Shown: positions 45,069 through 56,110 of the stretch, one piece after another | Numbering within the stretch: position 1 is the first letter of the stretch | How the letters are laid out: each line of letters opens with the position of its first letter | Assembly (NCBI RefSeq): GCF_914767665.1 | Contig: NC_059504.1 | Coordinates: 21,764,501-21,828,500, forward strand | DNA from: Harmonia axyridis | Taxonomy: Eukaryota; Arthropoda; Insecta; Coleoptera; Coccinellidae | Reading direction: 5' to 3' | Length of the DNA: 64,000 nt | Made by a program: the position numbers and the translations under genes | The notes under the pieces: model-generated | Databases searched by the model: none | What the model was told of the DNA's origin: nothing | The model's input: only the letters and a program-made list of their open reading frames with translations

Positions 45069-46193
45069 AAAGGACCCCGCACGTTTTATATGGGAAATGG
45101 CTTTCCGTGAATTTGGCTGAATTTTTGATATGTTGTAGTTCTTGATAAACTGATCAGAAGTGTCCATAGCCACAAAGCTCAAAAATGGACAGTTTTCGAG
45201 ATATTGAGCTTTGAAAATGGATTTTTTGCAATTTTCGGGATTTTTGCTCATCAATCGGGGAGCTCTCATTTCTGGTTGGGATGGAATTTGGATGTTCGGC
45301 GGCCAGAACCCGACTGAGAAATGATCTTCCTTGGTTATATTAGGCACCGCCATCGATAATTTTTTATACACTGAGATACAAAATCCAAGATCTTCCATAC
45401 ATCTTTTCATGCCACAAGATGACGCCAGAATAATTCACATGACCGAGAAACGACATATTGTGAGATTTTTTTAAGAGAGACCATAATAACTGAATCCTCA
45501 TATATCTGATGTCCAGTAATATCAAATATGTTAGCCAAAATGTTCATTACCAGGCATCGAGAGCTGTAATGGGGGAAAATGGGAAAATCTTAATCATATA
45601 TCCTCAGGGATAACAATTGTGATCACTATTGATGTCATTTACATATAATATGTGATTTGTTTCTCACAAATCTCGATAATCTGACAATGGGATGCCAAGA
45701 CATATTCCTCAGAATGTCTCGAAATTGATGATAGCATCTCACAGACAAACGAATCCGTGAAAATGTCTGCAGTTTTGATACAATATAGTACTATCCGGGT
45801 AGAAAATAGAAGTCCAAGTGTTGGAAGCTAACTATGAATGGAATTTCCGAAATTAACCTACGAATTCTTGAAAATACAATTTTTTTTATGAACTTTTTGA
45901 ACTTCACACATACGAATTAATACTATCTAATAATATGATCGTTGGCAAAATGAATGAGTATATCAATCAAAAACAATAAAATTATGAGAGTAACATTCAT
46001 AATAATAATAATAACAATAATGATCATTTTGCCCTCGATTCGATTCATAATATTCTAAATGATTTCTTGCGATTGCTAATATAATTTTAAATTGTTTTTT
46101 GTTTATTATCATTAGTGTTATTATTATTATTATGAATTTTAAATGTCAAATTCACGGAAAGCCATTTCCCATGTAAAACGTGCGGGGTCCTTT
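45069..46193. mobile_element. DNA element with 46-bp terminal inverted repeats
   Basis: The 46 bp at 45069-45114 (starting AAAGGACCCCGCACGTTTTA) and at 46148-46193 are near-perfect reverse complements. A 121-codon frame at 45045-45410 overlaps the left terminus and has no recognisable domain, so I do not call it a gene. The interior is otherwise A+T-rich and non-coding. I found no clear target duplication. The superfamily is unknown and it is presumably non-autonomous. Confidence 0.65.
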
Positions 46194-46330
46194 GGCACCC
46201 TTCTTGGTGGCCAATTTTTCGAATGAATGAACGAACTACCTATACGTTTATGATGTGATCTTTGAATTTGAAAAATGTTGTTTTAGCCTTCTTGCATGTT
46301 TCATCGCTTTATTGAAACGATCGTCGCTTT
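46191..46330 (+). repeat. Direct repeat flanking inverted-repeat element, right copy
   Basis: Second copy of the block at 44753-44896. Its first 3 bp overlap the right end of the inverted-repeat element, so the junction is shared. It could mark a duplicated target or an older tandem duplication. Confidence 0.7.
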
Positions 46331-46740
46331 AGGAACTTCCGTCACTAAAATCGAAAGGATTGAAAATCCGATCCGAAGGACCAGCGATCGTGTCAAAGGA
46401 TGGTCGCATTAGTCCCTGTCCTCCCCTCTGTCCGAGCCGGCGGCACGCAATGATTTCTCCGGTCCTATTGATTGCCGAGATTGTGGTCTAATTGATGTAG
46501 ATGCGACGCGCCGGTAAATGGACGGAAGTAAGGCAATGTTTTTCAATAACGAAAATTATTACCGAATTGTTGGCACGCGATTACACATTTAGAAGGCCCG
46601 GAATGCGGCGGGACGGGCGACGTAACCGGAGCCAGACGTACAGGGGGAAGCGGTGTTTTTTTGCCGCGCTATATATACGTGAGGGGCATTAAGGACGTGG
46701 TGGTTGGAATTGGTGTCGCCGTGAATTATATGTATGTCGT
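46331..46740 (+). promoter_or_regulatory. GC-rich island upstream of senseless, candidate promoter or enhancer
   Basis: This is the most GC-rich non-repeat block in the window, with GCCGGCGGCACGC, GATGCGACGCGCCGG and GGCGGGACGGGCGACG-like stretches. A TATATATA box lies at 46670-46677. It sits about 3 kb upstream of the first senseless coding exon, which is preceded by a splice acceptor, so a 5' UTR exon must lie upstream and could start here. No initiator consensus is obvious about 28 bp after the TATA box. The role is inferred from position and composition. Confidence 0.4.
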
Positions 46741-47399
46741 TGAGTATTAGTCTCACTTCTATTATCTTCATGTTGTTTTTGTTCTGCTCTAGATTTTCAG
46801 ATTGAAAAAATTGTTGACGCCAGTTCAGAAGATTTTAGGCGCCCTTGGAGTAATAGCTAGTTTATCAGATTCTTCTGATGATGAAAAATCAAGGCAAAGA
46901 AGAAAGACAGAAAAACTGAAAAAAAAACGATAGGTCAAGTAATAAAAAAACACAGGTTTTGATAAAGGTTTAGACGCGGAAAAAACTAGTGGAGCTTCAA
47001 ACACTACGAGACAACTCATGTTTCTTATTAAATTCAACAACTCTGACGAAACAGACCTGGTTCCAGCAAGAATAACTGATGTTAATTGTCCCCAAGATTG
47101 GCCTGGCATTCCCCTGATGACTGAATCTCTAAAATTGTCATCAAAATAGATTTAAAGGACATATTAATACTTTTGTTATTTTGTCAGTTAGTTTCGAATT
47201 CATACTGATGATTTTTAAATTTGAAATTATATGTACATTGAGTTCAGAATTATCAATTTATTTGAAAATAGATTGTATGTGAAACTTTAATTTATCTGAC
47301 ATACTACATTGAGTTAAGATAACGAAAGGAAATAGAACAACTTCTTCAGGGTGGCCCAGGGAAATATTTTTAAGGAGTGATACTATTTCTGATGATGAC

Positions 47400-48340
47400 T
47401 AATGATCTGGGCGTCGTTATACTGCACTCAATAAGTCCTAGGGTCAACCAGTAAACAGATTTTTTCTTAAAATATCGACTTAATTCGTCAACGTATAATC
47501 ACCTTTAATATAGTGATACGTGTACAGGCTGTTCCAAATTCCATGCTCTCTGGCAGCATCTCGAGAACTATTAGACTTCTGAAAAATTACTGTTTCAAAT
47601 ATTTCGCTTTATCTTGGTTTCTGCTCGAGATATTCGAAAAATTGTAAAATGTTTTTTTCAGTGATTTTTTTGGTGTATATGATACTCATAACAGATCATA
47701 GAAATTAATTACTGTTTTAGAGATATAGAGAAGGGTTGGCGTTTCTTGAATGTTGACATTTGTGAAAAACCAGTAACGTGATGCTTTTCGACAAATCTGC
47801 GGCTCTAAAACGGTGAATGATTCCTATTTGTTTGTTATTAGAAACCATAAAAATTACTAACAAAAACGTTTTAGAATTTTTCGAATATCTCGAACAGAAA
47901 CCAAGATTAAGCAAAATATTTAAAACAGTCATTTTTCAGAAAGGCTCTGTTACTCGGGAACGAATCAAGATATCTTAAATCTGCTTTCTGATATCTTAAT
48001 ATCAGATCAGGGATCCTCGAAGATTTTTCTCTCATAGTATCAACTTCTCGAGATGCTTCCAGTGAGCATCGAGTTTGGGAAACCTATTAATACACCAACG
48101 TTCCTCTATTTTTCCAATACACTTTCTGTGGAAAGATTAATCTTTGCTTTCTAACCTCGGCAATTACTTCTTTTTAGAGCCCAATTTAAAGTCAGCAGCT
48201 TTTGAGAATTATCTTCTTAAGCATTCTATATTTTGAATAATCGCTAGAGGTCAGGTCTTGGGTATGAGCTGGGTAGTCAAGCAGTTGGAAGAACAATTCG
48301 TTCAACTTGACTTAGTTTCTCACATGCCACATTTGATTTG
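47400..48340 (-). pseudogene. mariner fragment split by a foldback insertion
   Basis: 47400-47520 is the reverse complement of the mariner C-terminus and tail seen at 13.5 and 26.9 kb (KGDY-type end). 48090-48340 aligns with 24010-24260, including the region encoding the SPDLAP block and the KELRFQLL block. The two pieces are in the right order for one minus-strand mariner, separated by the foldback at about 47523-48087. Codons are heavily decayed. Confidence 0.55.
47523..48087. mobile_element. Foldback element inside mariner remnant
   Basis: The outer arms pair CTCTCTGGCAGCATCTCGAG with CTCGAGATGCTTCCAGTGAG. The inner arms pair ACTGTTTCAAATATTT, TTGGTTTCTG and TCGAGATATTCGAAAAATT with AATTTTTCGAATATCTCGA, CAGAAACCAA and AAATATTTAAAACAGT. 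A spacer of about 200 bp separates the inner arms. Exact ends are uncertain. CAGGCTGTTCCAAA at the left is preceded by TA, consistent with a TA-targeting MITE. Confidence 0.65.
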
Positions 48341-49613
48341 TAGCAAGGAGCACAAATCGAAAAATTATAAAAGGAACATTAAAAAATGGAATTATAGAAA
48401 ATGATTATCATAAACAAAGGAGAAGAAAAGTTATTATTGATAAATATCAATATAGTTCAAAAATTATTGTATGTACAGATATCTTTAATTGTATTCAAAA
48501 TCAGGGAATAAATAATTTTACAAATTTCAAAAAATTTCTCACAATTTTAAAATGGTCTGATTCATATCATGAAAAGATGGAAATAAACACAATAAGCCGG
48601 GAGCAAATGGTCGGAAACAACTGACAGTGTGATTCAATATTTCAACTAAAAAAATGAATACATGCGTATTTGTCGCAGTAAAGAAACTTGATTTCTTATT
48701 AAGTATGAATCTAAATTATTAAGTTTTATCTTTCATTTTATTAATTAGATATCAATAGGCGGTTAATAAAAATCATCTCGTATAGAGAATGCGTTTTCTC
48801 AAAATTTTATATGTCCTAACATAATAATTGACTGGATATTAAAGTCGAAAGAAAGAGTGTAGAGTCATGACTATAGTCATTGTTGCATCCACTGTAACAT
48901 TACAACGCTATGAAATCCTGTCTGAGTTTATTCCGCTTAACATCACCGAACATTGAATCAGCGATATATAATAATTTTTTCATCTCAACAATTTCAATAC
49001 AGACTCTCTAGTAATATTCAATTTACACCGAATGATTTCAAAACGACCCAATTCCATTGCAAACACTTAGTAGTATCAAAATGGCGAATGCGTAGGTTTA
49101 AGATTGAGTAGTGGGTACTTACGCTAAATTTTCTTCGACACTATTTAGGAGTTATTTTTCATGGCAAATATTAATTTGTTCAAATTTCGTGTTTTTATTC
49201 TTCAAGTCACTATACTACGTTTAAATTTACCCAGATTGGTAGTTCTCAAATAACCGTTCGAAAAAACATATCCTACATTACTAGATTTTCAAAAGTATTG
49301 AGAGGATTATACGTTTTATTATGAATACTCACCAGATTGGTCAGAATTGAATCTTAACTACTCTTTGATCAATTTATAGAAGAGAATATTGAAAATTCAT
49401 GATTAAATGACAATTATGCTATTTGTACAATATAATATATTCGAGATGCCAATAGTTCAAGTGCAATAATTATCACCTTAAAGAGATCGACAGTGTTGAG
49501 CCCTATAATGATTCTAAATGTGTAGAACTGCTAATTGTTGAATTATGTTATCGGTGGAAATCGGAGAATTTCCTACGTAATTTACAATGTTCTCATAATT
49601 CTTTCTTTTTCAG
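48341..49613. other. Upstream flank of senseless coding exon 1
   Basis: No repeat pair or protein motif is visible. The region ends in a polypyrimidine tract and CAG acceptor (TTCTTTCTTTTTCAG, ending 49613) directly before the first coding exon, so at least its right end is intron. An upstream non-coding or coding exon is expected but was not identified. Confidence 0.4.
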
Positions 49614-49822
49614 TATGCCCCGACTAATGATGCTACCTCATTACAACAGCGTTCAAGCATCGACACCACCAAGATCTCCTGGTAGTCCTTCGAGCAGTCC
49701 TCTACCTGACATGTCTTCAAGGAGTATCAGTCCTTCCTCACCTCTATCGATATCTCGGCAAAGTGCGTTTTCTCTAGTTTGCCGAAACGAATTGCAGCAG
49801 AAAAATTATCTTTCTCTCAGAG
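49614..49822 (+). CDS. sens: senseless/Gfi1-like transcription factor, coding exon 1
   Basis: First recognisable exon of a C2H2 zinc-finger transcription factor of the senseless/Gfi1 family, which in insects promotes sensory-organ precursor fate. It begins after acceptor TTTTTCAG (ending 49613) with T then ATG (49615), reads MPRLMMLPHYNSVQ and a Ser/Pro-rich stretch (PPRSPGSPSSSPLPD), and ends at donor AG|GTACGTG after 69 codons plus one base. The Ser/Pro bias suits a disordered N-terminal domain. Whether this ATG is the start or an upstream exon adds residues is unclear. MPR recalls the first three residues of the vertebrate SNAG repressor motif, but the following residues do not match. The gene identity comes from exon 4 and the shared splice phase. 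Confidence 0.75.
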
Positions 49823-49989
49823 GTACGTGAAATTGTTATTTCGTACCAGCAAATTAAGCAAATTTCAAAAATCAAATAAGTATATAATTATGTATTGATA
49901 TGATTTCACAAAGTATGAAATCTATTTATCGTATTAATTAATGTTATAATGGAAAATGTAAAAAGAAACTTTGATCCAGTAAAACGCTG

Positions 49990-50310
49990 TTCAGGTTCGT
50001 CGTATCTGCTAGTGATTTCGAGACAAAAAATTCAATAAATTCTCTAGTAATTCTAAATTCAAATTCATATAAAGATCCAGTGAGTAAGCTGTGATCAATA
50101 AATCAATTATAAGTATTGGTAACTATTCACCCAAACTGTAGCGAAGATTAATAAAAATTCGATAAACTGGTATAATCATCATCAATCATCACAAAAAGTA
50201 GGACTACAGAAAACAAAGCATTTACGGGCCCATGTTTATTGCATTTTTTCTTGAAATGAAACTGGAATCTCTCAATTTCCTTTGTATCTACCTTCAATTC
50301 ATATTTCGAA
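49990..50310 (+). repeat. Interspersed repeat X, copy 2 (unoccupied by hAT)
   Basis: It aligns with 4501-4518 joined to 10435-10740. It contains GTCGTATCTGCTAGTGATTT, where copy 1 has the hAT element after TCTGCTAC. It lies in senseless intron 1 in the same orientation as copy 1. Non-coding, class unknown. Confidence 0.65.
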
Positions 50311-50598
50311 TTTGAATTAAATATAATTGAATTCCTGAATGTAGAATGAATTATAAAATGAATTTTTTTCATTTTGGAAAAATTTTAAAAATATTAGAAA
50401 AATTTTGTTGTACTTTTTGATTTGAAATTGATCAATAAGCTTTTTCCAGTAATTTTCTTTATGTCAAATGTGATTCTGAAAAAACCATACCAGTACTTAC
50501 ATATAGTTTATGTTTTCTCTATTTCTTTTACTCCTCTTATGGGGAAAATGAAATTATACATTTTATTCGAGATTAACATCCTTGATATTTTTTTCCAG

Positions 50599-50787
50599 GT
50601 GTCGGAGCTCTAATGTACGCAAATTCAATGAGCCCCCTTGTATCGCCCAGCTATCATCCCTATTTTTGGCACCCGATTTCAGGAATGTACAACTTGCCCT
50701 ATTCACCGACAAACAGATCAGAATCCCAAAGTCCAGACAAAACGGAGAGAATAGAAGCAAAGCAAACCCAGGAAAATACCAAAACCG
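50599..50787 (+). CDS. sens: senseless coding exon 2
   Basis: Acceptor TTTTTTTCCAG ends at 50598 and donor G|GTAAGTC begins at 50788. The 189-nt exon completes the split Gly codon from exon 1 and reads VGALMYANSMSPLVSPSYHP then YFWHPISGMYNLPYSPTNRS and an acidic/Gln/Lys-rich end (TERIEAKQTQENTKT), leaving one base for the next exon. Aromatic and Pro-rich content (SPSYHPYFWHP) is consistent with the unstructured N-terminal half of insect senseless proteins. No known domain is present. Assignment rests on perfect phase with exons 1 and 3 and on the clean splice sites. Confidence 0.75.
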
Positions 50788-51672
50788 GTAAGTCAAGCAA
50801 AAACATCCAATGGTCTCATCAGAAATTATGATGGAAACTGAATATTCGAAAATATCCAGATTCCGAAAACTAATGTAAGAAGTATGCATCATCAACTCGT
50901 ATTTATACAGTTTTTATTTGTAATTGAATTCGAAGATAAGATTTCAACATTATATTCAGTTCAACTTTCAACAAAAATGTAATGGAAAGACATTATCATA
51001 TTCCAACACAAATAAATTTTGAAAAATATCATATATTTGTAGGGTCTCTGTTTCTTATGAAAGCCACTTAGTTCACTCCGTTTTTTTCCGCATTATATCT
51101 AAAATTAACTCATAACTCAGAACTATTAGACGTAAGACACAAACGAACTAAAGCTTTTTCTGCCGATTCATATATCATAAACTCCGTTTTTAAGTGACTC
51201 ATTATACTGATTATTGCACCAACTCAATTATATCAATTATTCCTCGGCAATTGTTATAAATATTAACTGCAGAACTGACGATACACATAAATTGCAACAA
51301 TTTAGGACTATTTCAGGAATATACCCACGATACCCACTGATAACGTTGAAGTAAATAAAAGTAATCAATCCACTTTGTTTCTTCATTATTATCTAGAACT
51401 TATTTTTTCATGATTCTTGACCTCGTTTATTATTCGAATGGACTTTGTTCGAATGAAATAGGGTGATTTGGACGATTTATTTCGATGGCAGTCATGATAT
51501 CTTTTTAGAATATTATTCATTTGACGGACTCGAAACTACCACCGTTAGTGGACAAGAAAGGATGAAAAAAAGATTCCTGCGGTTATTACTGAAATGTTTC
51601 AGAGCAAATAAGTTATGATATTGCAATCTGTGGTATTCCTTAATGATTTTATTAGTTCATGAAAATTATATA
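50788..51672. other. senseless intron 2, left part: no feature seen
   Basis: The sequence is A+T-rich, and I can pair no repeat or protein motif here. Intron 2 spans 50788-55189 and contains a mariner copy further right. Confidence 0.4.
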
Positions 51673-52708
51673 AGCGTACAACTTGGCTTTCGCCGTTTTT
51701 TTCCGAAATTCGAAGCTTTATTGTAAAGAACTGGTTATACATTTATGATTCAAAGTATTGTCACTACTTTCTCCCATCTTTCGGGCAGCGTATGTATCCC
51801 GCGTTGATAAAACTGATCATCTTTTGAAGCGATCCACGAATCGATCCAATTTTTTACTTTTTCATAACACCGGCTGGTCCGCCAGGCCGTGTGCCATTGA
51901 TCGAAACAAGTAATCCGAGGGAGCAACGTCTGGAGAATAAGGCGGTTGGGGTAGGACTTCCCATTTCAATTTTAACAAGTTGTCTTGACAACTTTCGCAG
52001 CATGGGGTCGATCATTGTAAAATCACTTTATCATGTCTCTCGTTGTATTGCGGACGTTTGTAATCAATGCTCGGCCCAAATGCAATAATTGCGTTCGATA
52101 ACGATCGCCTGTTATTGTTTCAGTTGGTTTCAACAACTCATAATACACTACATCGAGCTGGTCCCACCAAATACTGAGCATGACCTTGGAACCGTGAATA
52201 TTCGGTTGTCCGTCGACGCGGAAGCATGGCCGGGATATCCGCATGATTTTATGTGCTTGGGATTATCGTAATGAACTTATTTTTCGCCTCCAGTCACAAT
52301 GCAATGCAGAAATCCCTACCGTCTTTCCTTGTTTCTGAATAATTCCCTCGACTTTCAGGCGTTCTGGAATGGCTTGTCACGTCACTCCCAATTATCCTAC
52401 CAATTCTTGTTGCGTTTGACATGAGTCATGATCAGGTAATGCTTCCAATTCTGCGTAAAAATTCTCTCTTCCACTGTCAAAATCAACATTGAACCATTCT
52501 CGGCCCATTTTTTCACTAATAGCAACCTCACCATAGGTATTTGATAGCATTCGATGAGTCTCAGTCGCAGATTTCTTCATATTAAATCAGAATTTTGGCT
52601 CGTAATGTTTACTGATACTTGAGATTGTATGACATCTACGATTCATTTCGACTACCACTTACCGCTACAGTCATCTATTGTAAAACGGCGGAAGTAAAGT
52701 TGAACACC
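51673..52708 (-). mobile_element. mariner transposon copy B with decayed transposase
   Basis: TA flanks both ends (51671-51672 and 52709-52710). The termini GCGTACAACTTGGCTTTCGC at the left and TACTTCCGCCGTTTTACAAT-type sequence (minus strand) at the right are related inverted repeats. Minus-strand frames read KKSATETHRMLSNTYGEVAI and SEKMGREWFNVDFDSGRENF (N-terminal helix-turn-helix region), ELEALPDHDSCQTQQELVG, then after frameshifts DGQPNIHGSKVMLSIWWDQL and DVVYYELLKPTETITGDRYR. Further decayed segments carry the PHPPYSPD and RTLPERW blocks. It is about 1.04 kb against about 1.3 kb for intact relatives, so it is internally deleted and dead. It lies antisense in senseless intron 2. Confidence 0.88.
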
Positions 52709-52769
52709 TAATAATTTTTGATAACTAAAAATGTTTTCTTCGTTAAGAATGGTTCAAACCAAGTCACAT

Positions 52770-53110
52770 TCTCGTAATCTGCCAAAGTTTACCTACTACT
52801 CTCCCCTCAGCGTTTTTGATTTACCGTCCTTTTCTACAACATACAAGAATTCAAATACATTTTTACGTCATTATTCTTAATTTTATAAAAACTACCTTTT
52901 CAGCATTCGATAAGACATTTTGTATAATAAATGCAGGTGAAAATTCATTAAAAAAATGTTTGTTTGGAAAGTTATTTTAAGCAAAAGTCATCTGATTTTA
53001 TTCCATCCAGAAAAAATCAACAAATGAGGACTTTCCACAATGACAATCTCTTTAGAATCAAATCAAATCAAATGAATAATAATAGTGAAAACCTCATATG
53101 AAGATAAAGA
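52770..53110 (+). repeat. Interspersed repeat Y, copy 2
   Basis: Aligns in two blocks with 27790-27925 and 28500-28580 (ATCTGCCAAAG, TTTACCGTC, then GGACTTTCC, ATGAATAATAAT, GAAAACCTCAT). It lacks the palindromic GC-rich insert of the first copy. TCAAA microsatellite units lie at about 53058-53075. Confidence 0.45.
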
Positions 53111-55189
53111 CCCTTCTTAAGGTTGTAAGATGTCATTCGCTAATGGAGAAACGGTATATGATGATGAAAAAGAAAAAACTCACATCACTTTACATGGCAT
53201 TACATAAATTTTTCATTTTTTGTTAACGAAAAAAATTATTCTGAAAAAAATATTGCAATTTCTAAAACTTTTATGACATGAAATTTTCAAGGAGGTATGT
53301 ATACAAGAATGGCTTCACGAAGCGAAAAATGTTTACTAAAATTTTTTCCAAGTTAATATTAATGAAGGAAGTACGAGAAAATTTTCTCAATCAAGAATTG
53401 CCTATTTTTAGCGTTAAATTAAAACGATAAATATTGTAGATAGATTTTCGGGAATAGAGAGTTTTTCACAAGAAATTTTTTTTTTGAGAATTTTTTTTCA
53501 GATTTCTCAAATATTAATAATTTTCCATATTTCGGCAAAAATCCAGATACCATTTTTTCATCTCAATTTCTTTATGACTTTTGAAATTTTCTTTATGCTA
53601 CTAAGCGCTCAAAATGTACTTCTCTAGATATCATTACGAATAAAATCAGCTAGCATATATATTTTTAGGAACAGTATCGTTTGTAATTCTAACAATAATT
53701 TCATCACAAGTTTTCTATCTATCCCTATCCTCATTGCAATATTGACATGAACTAGTAATGTCCACAATTTTAGCCAACCAGAGAAACCCTACCTTCATAA
53801 ATCATAAAAGTGTCATTCATCTCGAGCCATAAAATACAGTTCAAGATTCTATTGGTGTTTATGCTGCAAAAAGGCGTAAACCTTTGGGAGGCGTTCCAAA
53901 AAGCATAATTCTATTTGAAAAACATCTATAACTAGAGCAAATCAAGCAATTTTTAAAAAATGTTTGCACCAATTCAAAACTCATAATATCACTGAACATT
54001 TGTGGATGAGTTACTTGAAATGAGAAGTCTCTCTAAAGCTGAATAGTCATTTAAAGAAAGTGTTAAATTTCAAAGTTCAATTTTCGGAATACTATCGATT
54101 TTTTTTTGAAAATCGAGACGAGATCTTCGAGTTCACTATCACGTCATTGTTCACTCAAAAAATGAAATGAATCCGACCTGTACTTTGGAATTGGAATGCA
54201 CTGAAATTAGCACTGAAATAGCAGTGGTATGAACAAGGTATTGAACACCCTTAAGAAGGCCTAAAGATTGTGCAAAAATCGATTTTTTCTACGTATTTCT
54301 GATGTTTTCTTATAAAATAATATAATTATCATGGTTCCACAAAGAAAGATTGAAAATAATATGATTTATTACTTGAATCCTTGAAGTTGTGTTTGTGTAA
54401 AGTGAAATTTAAATTACTCAATGGCGTTTTCAAATAATCGGAAACCTTACTTCACAAATTGAATTACGGGCTAATACGTATCGATTACAATGGAAAAGAC
54501 ATTAGAATGCCTACTTTGATGAAAGGAAATTTAGATTTAATGGTATCCAGTAAAAAATCTCATATCCAATACCATTCTCGTTGGCAATGATTACATCCAA
54601 TTATCATCTTCATTAATAACTTATCTGAGGATTTCATTGGTAATCAGACCTCAGTCGTTTGTCATGTTGATCGCAAATGACTTTTTAATTAATATTTACG
54701 ATATCCTAACGTTTTTTCTCCTAATCTTCGAAAGTGGCACAGCGATTCACCAGTGACAATTAAACCTATGATGCAAATATCAATTGTCATTTTGTTATTT
54801 AGGAGGACAATGGCGAATTTATCGTCAAGACGAAAATGAGAAATGAACCTTCATATTTCCCAACATTCATGACATCGCGTATAATGTATTGAGAAATAAT
54901 TCTATCGGGAATTCCATATAAAAAACCATTAGAACCGTCTGAGGATTTAACCTCAGAAAAAACGAGAAGAACCAGGAGCTTACACGCGTTTGTTCAAATT
55001 CATATTCCTACAGTGTGTTTATAAATAAAAGCGACCTCCTTCGGAGGGTTTTCTGAATAAAAAATTGTTTCAAATTACAGGCCTCCCTTTTTGTTGTATG
55101 TATCTTCTTGTATCATGGCATATTTTCGATACTCAATCATGAAAAAGCAAGCCTTTTACGTGTTTCTAAACATGTCTATTTTTCAATAG
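53111..55189. other. senseless intron 2, right part: no recognisable gene
   Basis: A+T-rich intron sequence. The only structure I note is a small hairpin CCTCCTTCGGAGG (55035-55047), about 140 bp before exon 3, with a UUCG-like loop in RNA. Confidence 0.4.
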
Positions 55190-55428
55190 ACGATGACGTT
55201 CCCCTAAACCTCTCCATGAAGAAGAGCTCCAGGACCCACAGCATCTGGTCTCCAGGAAGTCTGTGCGAGGAAGAAATGAAGAGTGCATCGAAACACCAAT
55301 CATCGCCTTCTAGTACAAGCATAAGTAGTTTTACTAGAACTCCGGAAAGTCAGTGGAACTGGGACTACGTCGAGAGGGAAAGCCCAAAAGTGACTAGCAT
55401 CGGGCCTTCTGGAGAAAAACAGTTCACA
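55190..55428 (+). CDS. sens: senseless coding exon 3 with CtBP-type motif
   Basis: Acceptor TTTTTCAATAG ends at 55189 and donor ACA|GTAAGTA begins at 55429. The 239-nt exon completes an Asp codon with the last base of exon 2 and reads DDDVPLNLSMKKSSRTHSIW, then a Ser-rich linker, and ends GPSGEKQFT. PLNLS fits the PxDLS-type CtBP-binding motif (the same five residues serve CtBP binding in Drosophila Hairless), suggesting repressor recruitment. The closing FT directly precedes the first zinc-finger Cys in exon 4, matching F.C..CGKSF of this family. The frame stays open beyond the donor into intron (to 55542), but family alignment and the consensus donor favour splicing here. Phase at the end is 0. 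Confidence 0.82.
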
Positions 55429-55739
55429 GTAAGTATTTTACATTTTAAAAGAGTGGTGAATCTGTTCGTGGAGAGTTGGCCATGCTGCAGATTGCTGCAA
55501 TGCAACGACCCCTTTAAATCGGTCGGGGCCGAAGTAGTGTGACGCGAACACACGTAGCGCCATCTGTCCACAGACAGAGTCACTACAAAAGCATATTTAG
55601 TGTCGTATTTTTATACATACATAATGACGTATGTAACGGTGTTCTAAATTCGTTGTATAGTGAGGTGGATCTCAGATGCCTTTTGAGCTAAAAAAAAACT
55701 AAGTGGCACATTTTCAGGCTCGATTTTTAAGAGGACTAA
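55429..55739. other. senseless intron 3, start
   Basis: Read-through of exon 3 continues open to 55542 but without family resemblance. A GC-richer segment at about 55490-55580 (CGGTCGGGGCCGAAGTAGTG and flanks) is not explained by a repeat that I can pair. Confidence 0.35.
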
Positions 55740-56110
55740 TTTGGTAAAAACCAAAACCTCATAAATTTAACTTGAAAAAATCAAGTCTTTGAAAAATCGA
55801 GTACATTCTATCAATCGACTTGATTTTTAGCAGTTCTATTGTGTAGTGTGCGCATCAATAAAAAATGATGAAATGAGAACTTGCAAAAAACACTTATTTA
55901 TAAACTTATTGTATAAAAGAACCAAAAATATCAAATATTTTAAAATAGAAACACGAATGAAATCACTTTGAAACATAAAAAAAAATATAGGAAATATAGT
56001 TTTTCAATATTGATAAACCTCCAAGCATTGTTTGATTACATCATTTTCCATTCAGGATCTGAGACACATGAGGCATCTTATGGATTTTTTATTTAAATTT
56101 TGGATTATTT
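55740..56110 (-). mobile_element. CTTGA-rich hAT fragment in senseless intron 3
   Basis: About 300 bp align with 14690-15050. Shared landmarks are GCAGTTCTATTGTGTAGTGT, AAACACTTATTTATAAACTT, AAAATATCAAATATTTTAAA and CATTCAGGATCTGAGACAC. The dimerisation-domain part of the transposase is not preserved. Same family as 57877-58850. Confidence 0.65.

Noticed and set aside
45045..45410. 121-codon minus-strand frame as a host gene
   Set aside because: It overlaps a 46-bp terminal inverted repeat, has no recognisable domain, and is within reach of chance length.
55035..55047. CCTCCTTCGGAGG hairpin as a splicing regulator
   Set aside because: A 5-bp stem is expected often by chance, and there is no conservation evidence.
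55429..55542. Extension of senseless exon 3 to the end of its open frame
   Set aside because: A consensus GTAAGT donor at 55429 and the required QFT-to-Cys join with exon 4 place the exon end at 55428. The extension has no family resemblance.
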